Both the position numbers and the translations under genes were made by a program. A stretch of DNA of 64,000 nucleotides from NORP309 sp964352735. Lineage in GTDB: Bacteria > Pseudomonadota > Gammaproteobacteria > Xanthomonadales > Marinicellaceae. The stretch is taken from contig CAYGTC010000009.1 in NCBI GenBank assembly GCA_964352735.1, positions 31,015 to 95,014 of the forward strand, read 5' to 3'. Below are positions 17,922 through 26,722 of the stretch, piece after piece (position 1 is the first letter of the stretch; every line of letters begins with the position of its first letter). A model generated the notes under the pieces. It searched no databases. It saw only the letters and a program-made list of their open reading frames with translations, and was not told the DNA's origin.

Positions 17922-19704
17922 GATCGTGTTATTAGAAAATAAAACTCTTGGCCCATTAGATGCCACTCAATTGAATCAGCTAAATCAAGTGATTCAAGAT
18001 TTCAGTACCGAACAAAAGATTTGGTTATCGGGTTATTTGGCTGGCCAATCATTGAGTTTGCCACAGAAATCTGTTGAATCACGAAATCAAAGCACATTAA
18101 CAGTCTTGTTCGGCAGTCAAACAGGTAACGCCAAAAACTTAGCACAAAACTATGCCGAACAAGCAAACGCCCAAGGCATAAACGCGCAATTGGTTTCGCT
18201 GGCAGATTACAAGCCCCGACAAATCAGTAAAGAAACGCATCTGGTTTTGTTGGTCTCCACCCATGGGGAAGGCGATGCACCAGATGATGCTGAGATTTTT
18301 TATGAGTACCTATTTTCCCAAAAGGCGCCTCAACTGAAAAAACTCAAATACAGCATATTGGCATTGGGTGATTCCAGTTACGAACAGTTTTGCCAAACAG
18401 GTGTTGACATCGACCTGCAATTAGAGAAATTAGGGGCTCAACGGATTGCAGAAAGGGTTGATTGTGATCTGGATTACGAAGATGAAGCCAATCAATGGCA
18501 AAACAATACATTAAATATATTCAGTGATGAGCTCAAGGCTAAACAAGATACGCATGTAACACCTTTGTCACTCATCACCAATAATTCACCGGTCAATTAT
18601 GACCGCAATAACACCTATGCCTCTGAAATATTGGCCATTCAAAAGATAACCACGGAACAATCGGTTAAGAATGTCTATCATATTGAGCTTTCTATTGAAG
18701 AGGCTGGCATCAATTATCAAGCGGGCGATTCTTTAGGTATTGTCGCCAATAATGACACCAAAACTGTAGCACAACTGATAGAAATTATTCAGGCCAATGC
18801 GGACGACATCATCCAGTTCAAAGGCGAGGACTACACATTGCAATCGCTTTTAACCACGCATGTAGAAATCACTTTATTGAATAGAAAATTTTTAAATTTT
18901 TATGCCCAATATGCCAATGCTGAACCATTAAAAGCTGTACTCAAGGCACAGGACAGTTTTAATGGTTATGTTGAGAAAAGACAAATCATTGATGTATTGA
19001 AAGAATTTCCTTCTGATTTAACAGCACAATTATTGATTGATAACCTGGTCAAAATAACACCCAGATTGTATTCAATAGCCTCTAGTAATGAAGTTCACTC
19101 AGAGGAAGTCCACCTCACCGTATCTTTAGTTGAATCCAGTCACAACACACCAAATAATGGTTTGGTCAGTGGCCTGTTGTGTGACCGATCCGAAGCTGGG
19201 GACAACATCAATATTTATGTAGAACCCAATAATAATTTTAAATTACCACAAAACACTGAAGTGGATGTGATCATGATAGGAGCAGGTACAGGCATTGCCC
19301 CTTATCGCGCTTTTCTACAAGAACGACAAGCACAGAAAGCAACTGGCAAAAATTGGTTGTTTTTTGGCAACCCAAGTTATGAAAATGATTTTTTATACCA
19401 ACTTGAGTTGCAAAAGTTTCATCAAACAGAAGTATTGAATCGCATTGATTTGGCCTTTTCCCGAGATCAAGCTGAAAAAATTTACGTTCAACACCGTGTT
19501 GAACAACAAGGTCAAGACCTTTGGCATTGGCTTGAAAATGGTGCACATTTATACATCTGTGGTAACGCTGATTACATGGCAAAAGATGTTGAGCAGACAT
19601 TAATTGCTGTCATCTCGAAATATGGTGACATGAACCAAGAACAAGCACAGAACCACCTAAAACAGTTGAAACGCAATCACCGCTATCAAAAAGACATTTA
19701 CTGA
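17920..19704 (+). CDS. cysJ: Sulfite reductase flavoprotein subunit alpha
   Basis: 594 residues from ATG 17920, chosen because LGPLDATQLNQL aligns with the start of E. coli CysJ; a TTG at 17881 would add 13 residues. Flavodoxin domain (about 55-195): FGSQTGNAKNLA and STHGEGDAPDDAE. FAD-binding region: PRLYSIASS and GLVSGLLCD. NADPH-binding region: MIGAGTGIAPYRAFLQ, and the C-terminus HRYQKDIY. It carries electrons from NADPH to CysI for reducing sulfite to sulfide. cysI begins 8 bp after the stop, so cysJIH is one operon. A strong inverted repeat overlaps its start codon. Confidence 0.95.
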   Translation: MIVLLENKTLGPLDATQLNQLNQVIQDFSTEQKIWLSGYLAGQSLSLPQKSVESRNQSTLTVLFGSQTGNAKNLAQNYAEQANAQGINAQLVSLADYKPRQISKETHLVLLVSTHGEGDAPDDAEIFYEYLFSQKAPQLKKLKYSILALGDSSYEQFCQTGVDIDLQLEKLGAQRIAERVDCDLDYEDEANQWQNNTLNIFSDELKAKQDTHVTPLSLITNNSPVNYDRNNTYASEILAIQKITTEQSVKNVYHIELSIEEAGINYQAGDSLGIVANNDTKTVAQLIEIIQANADDIIQFKGEDYTLQSLLTTHVEITLLNRKFLNFYAQYANAEPLKAVLKAQDSFNGYVEKRQIIDVLKEFPSDLTAQLLIDNLVKITPRLYSIASSNEVHSEEVHLTVSLVESSHNTPNNGLVSGLLCDRSEAGDNINIYVEPNNNFKLPQNTEVDVIMIGAGTGIAPYRAFLQERQAQKATGKNWLFFGNPSYENDFLYQLELQKFHQTEVLNRIDLAFSRDQAEKIYVQHRVEQQGQDLWHWLENGAHLYICGNADYMAKDVEQTLIAVISKYGDMNQEQAQNHLKQLKRNHRYQKDIY

Positions 19705-19712
19705 GAAACAAC

Positions 19713-21422
19713 ATGAGCAATGATAACAACAAACTAGAACACGTCGAAATCATCAAAACCAATAGTGATTATCTCAGAGGAGGCATTGCAGAGGGATTAA
19801 ATAACCTAATAACAGGTGCTTTGGCAGAAGATGATACACAACTCACCAAATTCCATGGTATTTATCAACAACACGACCGAGACACGCTTGTTGAACGCAG
19901 AAAACTAAAACTAGAACCTTCGTACAGTTTTATGATTCGTGCCCGTGTACCAGGTGGCATTTGTACACCACAACAGTGGTTGGTGATGGATGAATTGGCA
20001 GATGAATATGCCAATGGATCAATCAGGCTCACAACGCGACAAGCCTTTCAACTACATGGTGTACTGAAAAGAAACCTCAAAACCACCATTGCGAACATTA
20101 ATCAGTCATTACTAGATACCATTGCAGCATGCGGTGATGTTAACCGCAATGTTATGTGTACGCCCAACCCTGAAAAATCTGCCATTCACAAATCTGTGTA
20201 TCAGGCTGCAGCTGGGATCAGTGAACACCTAACACCTCAGACCAGCGCTTATCATGAAATTTGGCTAGATAAAAAGAAAGTTGAGTCATCGCATGATCAT
20301 GAACCCATATATGGAGAAACTTATCTACCAAGAAAATTCAAAATCGTGGTAGCCATACCACCCGATAATGACGTAGACATTTATGCCCATGATCTTGGCT
20401 ATATTGCCATCATAGAGAATGATCTGTTGGTTGGATTCAACGTGACCGTTGGCGGTGGCATGGGCACCACGCACGGAGACAGCAGTACATTCCCACTTTT
20501 ATCACAAGTGATTGGATTTTGTCGTGTTGAACAAGTATCTGAAGTGGCTGAACATGTGGTCAAAATACAAAGAGATTTTGGTGACCGAACCAATAGAAAA
20601 CACGCACGGTTTAAATATACCATTGATGACAGAGGCATTCAATGGTTCAAAGAGGAGCTGAACCAACGCCTTGGTTGGTCATTAGATGAAGCACGGGATT
20701 TTACATTCACATCAAATGGAGACAGGTTCGGTTGGTCTCGTAACCATGATGACAGTTGGAACGTCAGCCTATTCATAGAAAACGGCCGTGTTATTGATAA
20801 AAGTCAATTGAAACTTAAATCATTTTTTAAAACTGTGGCACAGTTGAATGTTTGTGATTTTCGTATTTCAGCCAATCAAAATCTCATTCTCGGCAACATC
20901 AGTGAGGCCAACAAACACAGCATTGAAGAACTATTGTCACAATATAATGTCCAATTTGAACAATCGTTATTGAAAAATAATGCCATGGCTTGTGTCGCAC
21001 TGCCAACCTGTTCTTTAGCAATGGCGGAGGCTGAAAGATATTTACCTACATTGGTTGATAAAATTGAACAATTACAAATCAAGCACGAAATTCAGCATCG
21101 CCCAATGATCACAAGAATGACTGGTTGCCCCAATGGCTGCGCCAGACCTTTTGTTGCCGAACTGGGTTTTGTTGGCAAAGGCCCTGGAAAATACAACATG
21201 TATCTTGGCGGTGGTTTCACTGGTGATCGATTAAATCAATTGTATAAAGAAAACATCAACGAAGAGGCCATTCTCAAAGCACTGGACGGAATTTTCGAAG
21301 ATTATGGTAAAAACGCCAATCAAGATGAATACTTTGGTGATTTTGTCATTCGACAACAGTACGTCAATTCGGTACAGCATGGATCACAAGTACATACGCT
21401 CAAAATCAAACATGTTCCATGA
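19713..21422 (+). CDS. cysI: Sulfite reductase hemoprotein beta subunit
   Basis: 569 residues, the usual length. CysI binds siroheme and a 4Fe-4S cluster and reduces sulfite to sulfide with six electrons from CysJ. The cluster ligands are visible in two motifs, CVALPTCSLAMAEAER and TGCPNGCARP, which together supply four cysteines. Other conserved parts are RLTTRQAFQLHG, GDVNRNVMCTPNP (siroheme binding) and GLGYIAI-like segments. It lies between cysJ (8-bp gap) and cysH (10-bp gap). CysG, which makes siroheme, is encoded about 2 kb downstream. Confidence 0.96.
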   Translation: MSNDNNKLEHVEIIKTNSDYLRGGIAEGLNNLITGALAEDDTQLTKFHGIYQQHDRDTLVERRKLKLEPSYSFMIRARVPGGICTPQQWLVMDELADEYANGSIRLTTRQAFQLHGVLKRNLKTTIANINQSLLDTIAACGDVNRNVMCTPNPEKSAIHKSVYQAAAGISEHLTPQTSAYHEIWLDKKKVESSHDHEPIYGETYLPRKFKIVVAIPPDNDVDIYAHDLGYIAIIENDLLVGFNVTVGGGMGTTHGDSSTFPLLSQVIGFCRVEQVSEVAEHVVKIQRDFGDRTNRKHARFKYTIDDRGIQWFKEELNQRLGWSLDEARDFTFTSNGDRFGWSRNHDDSWNVSLFIENGRVIDKSQLKLKSFFKTVAQLNVCDFRISANQNLILGNISEANKHSIEELLSQYNVQFEQSLLKNNAMACVALPTCSLAMAEAERYLPTLVDKIEQLQIKHEIQHRPMITRMTGCPNGCARPFVAELGFVGKGPGKYNMYLGGGFTGDRLNQLYKENINEEAILKALDGIFEDYGKNANQDEYFGDFVIRQQYVNSVQHGSQVHTLKIKHVP

Positions 21423-21432
21423 AGAGGTTAAT

Positions 21433-22158
21433 ATGAATACAGCAACACCACACAGTAACTTCAATGCCATTGATATCAATCATTTTCGTACTCAATTAGA
21501 CACGTTGAGTGCCGAACAAAGAATTGCCCATGTTCTGGATAATTTATCTGGTCCATATGCTTTAACCTCAAGTTTTGGGGCACAATCGGCTGTCAGCTTA
21601 CACATGCTCACACAACAGCAAAAAGACATCCCGATTATTCTTATTGATACGGGTTATCTTTTTCCTGAGACATACCAGTTCATTGACGAACTCAGTGAAC
21701 GATTACAACTCAATTTAAAAGTGTATAAAAGCGCACTGAGTCCTGCATGGTTGGAGTCAAGATACGGTAAATTATGGTCTCAAGGGCTCAATGGCATCAA
21801 TAAATTCAATACCATCATGAAAGTAGCACCACTGAATCAAGCGCTCGATGAATTGAAGATCAAGGTATGGTTTTCCGGCATCAGAAATAACCAATCCCAT
21901 TCAAGAAAAGACAAATCCGTCATTGAATTCAAGAAAAATAGTGACCAACAAATCGTTAAAGTGCATCCGATCATTGACTGGTCGGATCGGGACATTTATT
22001 TGTACTTAAAAAAACACAATTTACCATATCATCCACTGTGGGAAAAAGGCTATGTATCTATTGGTGACGTGCAAACTTCTGAACCCTTAAGTGCAGGTAT
22101 GTCAATAGAGGACACACGATTTTTTGGTTTAAAAAGAGAATGTGGTATACATGATTAA
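21433..22158 (+). CDS. cysH: Phosphoadenylylsulfate (PAPS) reductase
   Basis: 241 residues from ATG 21433, with AGAGG at 21424-21428 placed well; an earlier in-frame ATG at 21304 lies inside cysI and is rejected. The P-loop-like SSFGAQSAVSLHM and the substrate loop WFSGIRNNQSHSR match E. coli CysH. The catalytic Cys237 is in the C-terminal ECGIHD. The CCxxRK cysteine pairs of iron-sulfur APS reductases are absent, so this is the thioredoxin-dependent PAPS type and implies a CysC elsewhere. It ends 23 bp before the tandem repeats and converges on cysB. Confidence 0.95.
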   Translation: MNTATPHSNFNAIDINHFRTQLDTLSAEQRIAHVLDNLSGPYALTSSFGAQSAVSLHMLTQQQKDIPIILIDTGYLFPETYQFIDELSERLQLNLKVYKSALSPAWLESRYGKLWSQGLNGINKFNTIMKVAPLNQALDELKIKVWFSGIRNNQSHSRKDKSVIEFKKNSDQQIVKVHPIIDWSDRDIYLYLKKHNLPYHPLWEKGYVSIGDVQTSEPLSAGMSIEDTRFFGLKRECGIHD

Positions 22159-22181
22159 CACCCGCTTTATGGTGTTCAAAT

Positions 22182-22442
22182 ATGCCACATAATGTGGCAT
22201 ACTCGAATAAACGATTTTTGCACTTAGTTCATATNNNNNNNNNNNNNNNNNNNNNNNNNNNNNNNNNNNNNNNNNNNNNNNNNNNNNNNNNNNNNNNNNN
22301 NNNNNNNNNNNNNNNNNNNNNNNNNNNNNNNNNNATAATGTGGCATACTCGAATAAACGATTTTTGCACTTAGTTCATATATGCCACATAATGTGGCATA
22401 CTCGAATAAACGATTTTTGCACTTAGTTCATATATGCCACAT
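22182..22442. repeat. 53-bp tandem repeat with internal palindrome
   Basis: The 53-bp unit is seen at 22182-22234, 22328-22380 (first 7 bases lost in the gap) and 22381-22433, plus 9 bases at 22434-22442. Every unit begins with ATGCCACATAATGTGGCAT, a perfect palindrome of two 9-bp arms around one base. The array lies between the convergent cysH and cysB and supplies the last codons and stop of cysB. The number of units is unknown because of the assembly gap. Confidence 0.9.
22235..22334. other. Assembly gap of 100 N in tandem repeat
   Basis: One hundred undetermined bases. The flanks are copies of the same 53-bp unit and the phase across the gap is not a multiple of 53, so the gap length is probably nominal and the array collapsed during assembly. 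Confidence 0.97.
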
Positions 22443-23408
22443 CGCATGTACTGGCAATGTAATCTTTTGAGGATCAAGCTTTGCGTTTTCGCGGCTGATA
22501 GCCTCTTCGATTTGCGCTTTACTGACATGGGGTGCAAACAAAGCAATGAATTCACTCATGTATTGTCGCAAGAATAAACTCGGATGAAAAGCAATCCATG
22601 TCGAGCACAAAGGCAATACTCCAGTGGTTTCCAATGCCACTAAATCGCTGTCTGATTCTTTGTCATAAGCCATACTGGCAATAATACCAATACCCAAACC
22701 TGATCGCACATAAGTTTTGATCACATCAGAATCTCTGGCTGTAAAAACAATTTTATAATCCAGCCCTGCTTCTTTAAAAGTTTTTACCAAGGAAGAATTT
22801 TCTTCGTCATCATAAACATACACAATGAGTGGATGATTGGCCAAATCTTCTATGGTGATGGCATCTTTATCTGCTAAAGCATGATCTTCTGGTATTACGA
22901 CCAACCTTTGCCATTTAAAGCAATCCAATTTTACCAAGCCTTTGTGGTCTCTGTTGTGGCCTGAGGCAATGGTAAAATCGGCTTCACCTTCAATCGTTGA
23001 CTTTATGTTTTTGAGTGATGAACTCTGATGTAAGTTGACCTGAATATCAGGAAATCTATTATGGAAGCTCTTAATAATAGGAGGTAAAACATACCTGGCT
23101 TGTGTGTGAGTCGTAGCAATATTAAGCACACCTTGTGTGACTTTTGATAAGTCCTGAGAAATTGCCTTGATGTTATCAATTTCTTTCAATACATTTTGGC
23201 ATCGAATCAAGATGGCCTCACCCGCTGGTGTCAATGCCATTAAATTTTTGCCTTGTCGAACAAATAAAGACAAACCCAACTCATCTTCAAACAACCTGAT
23301 TTGTCTACTGACACCAGGTTGGGAGGTATACAGCGCTTGTGCTGCGGCAGTAACATTTAAGCCATGTTCACATATTGCTGAAAAAAATCGTAATTGTTGT
23401 AGTTTCAT
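22428..23408 (-). CDS. cysB: CysB, LysR-type regulator of cysteine synthesis
   Basis: 326 residues. The helix-turn-helix at residues 18-40 (AAQALYTSQPGVSRQIRLFEDELG) and the inducer-binding part (IATTHTQARYVLPPI, FTARDSDVIKTYVRSGLGIGIIA) are close to E. coli CysB (324 residues). CysB activates the cys regulon with N-acetylserine and is antagonised by sulfide. The final residues MWHI and the stop are read from a copy of the 53-bp repeat, suggesting that the array replaced the original 3' end. A TATAAT box on the minus strand at 23462-23467 is probably its -10; met-box-like octamers lie just upstream of that. Confidence 0.93.
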   Translation of the reverse strand: MKLQQLRFFSAICEHGLNVTAAAQALYTSQPGVSRQIRLFEDELGLSLFVRQGKNLMALTPAGEAILIRCQNVLKEIDNIKAISQDLSKVTQGVLNIATTHTQARYVLPPIIKSFHNRFPDIQVNLHQSSSLKNIKSTIEGEADFTIASGHNRDHKGLVKLDCFKWQRLVVIPEDHALADKDAITIEDLANHPLIVYVYDDEENSSLVKTFKEAGLDYKIVFTARDSDVIKTYVRSGLGIGIIASMAYDKESDSDLVALETTGVLPLCSTWIAFHPSLFLRQYMSEFIALFAPHVSKAQIEEAISRENAKLDPQKITLPVHAMWHI

Positions 23409-23466
23409 AATCAGAACTCATCATCTTGAGTACAGCATAATTTATTATTATGCATAATACAATTAT

Positions 23467-23482
23467 AGACATCTAAACATCT
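23467..23482. promoter_or_regulatory. Candidate MetJ operator, two tandem met boxes
   Basis: AGACATCT (23467-23474) is followed directly by AAACATCT (23475-23482), two octamers resembling the met-box consensus AGACGTCT (7 of 8 and 6 of 8). A third, poorer octamer, AATAACAT, follows. The site overlaps the edge of a TATAAT box serving cysB and lies 100 bp before cysG. Confidence 0.55.
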
Positions 23483-23582
23483 AATAACATTTCGTTATAT
23501 ACTCAGATGTAATTGGTATTTTTATATCATGACCTTGGCAGTTATATTAACTTACAATTAGTCTCATAAATAAGGTGTATCC

Positions 23583-25013
23583 ATGCAATACTTACCAATT
23601 AACATAGATTTAAAAACAAAACAATGCCTGGTGTTTGGCGCTGGCACGATTGCTTTAAGGAAAATACAAATGCTTCTCAAAGCACAGGCCAGCGTTATTT
23701 GCGTTGCCAAAGAGATACACCCAGAAATCAATAAACTGAGTCATGATCAAGACATCACCATCATCAAAAGTGACATCTATGCATACATAAGAGACCATGA
23801 CTTAAGACAAATGGTTCTGATTTTATCTGCAACCAATGATAAAAAACTTGCACAGCACATTTATGATCATGCACAATCGCAAAATATCCTCATCAATACT
23901 GTAGACAGTCAATCCTTGTGCAGTTATATTTCACCAGCGATAGTGAACAGGAGCCCACTGATCATATCCATTTCAAGCAGTGGTGCTGCGCCTGTTTTAG
24001 CGAGAATGATCAGAGAAAAAATCGAAAAACTGTTACCACAAAGACTCGGAAGATTGACATCATTTGCTCAAAGCTTAAGAGAAAAAGTTAAAAAGCACAT
24101 TCCCAGCATGCTGATGCGCAGAAAGTTCTGGGAAAATTTTTTTGAAAGTCCACCCAATGAACAACAAATGGCAGCAAGCCATCAACAGTCAAAACCAGAC
24201 ATGATTGATCATTATCACCAACAAAGCACACCAGAAGGTGAAGTTTATTTGGTTGGAGCGGGTCCTGGTGATCCAGAATTATTAACCATAAAGGCACTCA
24301 GGGTCATGCAAAAAGCCGATGTGGTATTACATGATCGACTGATATCCCCAGAAATTTTAGAACTGGTCAGAAGAGACGCTGAACTCATTAATGTTGGTAA
24401 ATCCATGGGCCATCATCTGGTTCAACAAAGTGACACCAATGCATTGTTAGTTAAACATGCCAAAAAGGGACAAAGGGTTTGTCGACTTAAAGGCGGGGAT
24501 CCATTTGTGTTTGGACGCGGTGGCGAAGAAATCCAAGCTTTGAAAGCAGCCAACATTAAATACCAAATTGTTCCAGGCATTACTGCAGCAGTGGGTTGTT
24601 CTGCCTATGCCGGCATTCCATTAACACACAGAGATTACGCCCAAAACGTACAATTCATCACCGCACATTGTAAAAACTCAATTGATACACTTGATTGGGC
24701 ATCTTATGCGAAAGAAAAACAGACTCTAGTGGTCTATATGGGACTGATGAAGTCACATCACTTGGTTAAAAATTTGATCGCACATGGTAAAAGCCCAATG
24801 ACAGCAGTTGCAATTATAGAAAACGGTACTTATACTAATCAACGTGTCATCACTGGTCAATTACAACAATTAAAACATTTAATTAAAGCTCATAACATCA
24901 AATCTCCTGGGTTAATCGTTATTGGAGAAGTGGCAAAGTTAGCCAATGAACTCGCCTGGTTTCACCCACAAACTCATATGGCGACAGAAGAAAAATTATT
25001 AAAAACAGCATAA
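23583..25013 (+). CDS. cysG: Siroheme synthase CysG
   Basis: 476 residues, trifunctional. Residues 1-about 205 are the precorrin-2 dehydrogenase/ferrochelatase part: CLVFGAGTIALRKIQMLLKA is the NAD-binding motif and SISSSGAAPVLARMIREKIE is the conserved dimer region. Residues about 215-465 are uroporphyrinogen-III C-methyltransferase with VYLVGAGPGDPELLTIKA, VCRLKGGDPFVFGRGGEE and VPGITAA. The enzyme makes siroheme for CysI. It is divergent from cysB with 174 bp between, containing the met-box-like site, and is followed 13 bp later by the cysteine synthase gene. Confidence 0.95.
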   Translation: MQYLPINIDLKTKQCLVFGAGTIALRKIQMLLKAQASVICVAKEIHPEINKLSHDQDITIIKSDIYAYIRDHDLRQMVLILSATNDKKLAQHIYDHAQSQNILINTVDSQSLCSYISPAIVNRSPLIISISSSGAAPVLARMIREKIEKLLPQRLGRLTSFAQSLREKVKKHIPSMLMRRKFWENFFESPPNEQQMAASHQQSKPDMIDHYHQQSTPEGEVYLVGAGPGDPELLTIKALRVMQKADVVLHDRLISPEILELVRRDAELINVGKSMGHHLVQQSDTNALLVKHAKKGQRVCRLKGGDPFVFGRGGEEIQALKAANIKYQIVPGITAAVGCSAYAGIPLTHRDYAQNVQFITAHCKNSIDTLDWASYAKEKQTLVVYMGLMKSHHLVKNLIAHGKSPMTAVAIIENGTYTNQRVITGQLQQLKHLIKAHNIKSPGLIVIGEVAKLANELAWFHPQTHMATEEKLLKTA

Positions 25014-25026
25014 AGCAGGTAATTCT

Positions 25027-25968
25027 ATGATTTATAATTCCATTTTAGAAACGATTGGTAAAACACCAATCATTAAGGTCAATAATATTGCACCGCAACA
25101 CGTCAACATGTTTGTTAAAGTTGAATCCTTTAATCCTATGGCATCCGTTAAAGATCGATTGGCTCATGCAATCATCACCGATGCTGAAGCAAAAAAGCAA
25201 CTCAAACCAGGACAAACAGTTATTGAGGCCACTTCAGGCAACACGGGCATTGCACTGGCCATGGTTTGTGCTGCAAAAGGCTATCGGTTTGTTGCCGTCA
25301 TGACCGAAACTTTTTCCATTGAACGACGCAAATTGATCAGAGCATTGGGTGGCAAAGTGATATTAACACCAGCATCAGAACGTGGCACAGGCATGGTCAG
25401 AGTGGCCAAAGAATTAGCTGAAAAAAATGGCTGGTTTCTTGCCAGACAGTTTGAAAACTTAGCCAATCCAGCCTATCATCGCGCAACAACAGGGCCAGAA
25501 ATATTACAAGATTTTGCTGATAAGAGGTTAGATTACTTTGTCAGTGGTTATGGCACAGGCGGCACAATAACCGGTGTTGGAGAAGTGTTAAAGCTGGCCA
25601 AACCTGATATCAAAATCATTGCCACAGAACCACTAGAGGCTTCATTACTGAAAGGTGAGAACTGGAACCCACATAAAATTCAAGGCTGGACACCAGATTT
25701 CATACCTGATGTACTGAATAAAGAAATCTATGATGACATTATTCCTGTTAATGATGTTGAAGCCAAACAATACGCTCTAGCACTGGCCAGTAAAGAAGGC
25801 ATTTTATGTGGTATTTCTGCTGGGGCCACTTTTGCTGCGGCAATTAAAGTGGCACAAAAAGCTGAACCAAAATCAAACATTTTAGCCATGCTGCCAGATA
25901 CTGGCGAACGCTACTTAAGTACTTATTTATATGAAGACTTCATTGACGGTTCTGATGAAGTTGATTAA
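25027..25968 (+). CDS. cysK: Cysteine synthase (O-acetylserine sulfhydrylase)
   Basis: 313 residues, a PLP enzyme making cysteine from O-acetylserine and sulfide. Lys42 (SVKDR) is the Schiff-base lysine; EATSGNTGIALA is the substrate-binding loop; GTGGTITG binds the cofactor phosphate and GISAGA is the late conserved loop. The segment ERRKLIRALGG and the length favour the CysK (A) type over CysM, but the family boundary is not certain from reading. It forms an operon with cysG (13-bp gap). Confidence 0.9.
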   Translation: MIYNSILETIGKTPIIKVNNIAPQHVNMFVKVESFNPMASVKDRLAHAIITDAEAKKQLKPGQTVIEATSGNTGIALAMVCAAKGYRFVAVMTETFSIERRKLIRALGGKVILTPASERGTGMVRVAKELAEKNGWFLARQFENLANPAYHRATTGPEILQDFADKRLDYFVSGYGTGGTITGVGEVLKLAKPDIKIIATEPLEASLLKGENWNPHKIQGWTPDFIPDVLNKEIYDDIIPVNDVEAKQYALALASKEGILCGISAGATFAAAIKVAQKAEPKSNILAMLPDTGERYLSTYLYEDFIDGSDEVD

Positions 25969-25997
25969 GGATAATAAAGTTCAATAAAACCCCATAA

Positions 25998-26513
25998 TCA
26001 AGTGGTGTGTGGATGATACCTCATAAACACATCACTTCGATCATATAACCCTGCAAACTTTTGTTTAATTTCATCATCATGCACAAAACCATTTTTTTCA
26101 TACAAATGAATGGCTGCTTCACAATTATGATTGGTTAATAAGAACAGTGGGGTCAATCCCATTTTCATACAATCGTTCAATACATGTTTTAATAGAGTTT
26201 CACCAACTTTCAAACCTCTGGCTGATGACAACACCCCCATTTTGGTCAGTTCATAACCTGCTTCTCCTGCATTTTTTACAGCGCAAGTTCCGACGACACC
26301 GAGTTGAGGGTGACGCGCAAACCAAATATTGCCACCTTGATCAATGATGTATTTTTGCGGATCAGACAAAACCTTCTCGTCAATCGGTTCGACCACAAAC
26401 ATATCATTCAACCACTGAGCATTAATGTTATAAAAATGCTCAGCCATATGAGGCTTGAATTGTTCGATACTGATATTTGAGTTGTTTTTCTTGTTTGTTG
26501 ACATAAAAGGCAT
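25998..26513 (-). CDS. GNAT-family N-acetyltransferase
   Basis: 171 residues. The acetyl-CoA-binding signature is in the segment GVLSSARGLKVGETLLKHVL, with a variant of the Q/RxxGxG/A motif, and the terminal motif NHNCEAAIHLYEKNGF is typical. The preceding strand WFARHPQLGVVGTCAVKN is the usual beta hairpin of the fold. The substrate cannot be told. It converges on cysK with about 30 bp between. The second Met (residue 4) is an alternative start; no clear ribosome site favours either. Confidence 0.85.
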   Translation of the reverse strand: MPFMSTNKKNNSNISIEQFKPHMAEHFYNINAQWLNDMFVVEPIDEKVLSDPQKYIIDQGGNIWFARHPQLGVVGTCAVKNAGEAGYELTKMGVLSSARGLKVGETLLKHVLNDCMKMGLTPLFLLTNHNCEAAIHLYEKNGFVHDDEIKQKFAGLYDRSDVFMRYHPHTT

Positions 26514-26722
26514 TGAGTTAAGGAGGTTTCACATCCAAGTATAACACAACAACTGGTCAAAATTTATGGGGAAAAAGCCATTATAAATGTAATATTATTT
26601 GCATAACCAAATATTTCATTGACATTACAAATTGCAGTACACAAACACTTGATTATACGCCATGTCAAGTATAGAATATCTTTTAGCATTAAATATAATC
26701 ATACAACTGAAGAGAGGTAACA

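Noticed and set aside
22182..22442. Possible CRISPR array
   Set aside because: Units abut directly without distinct spacers, and no cas genes are present.
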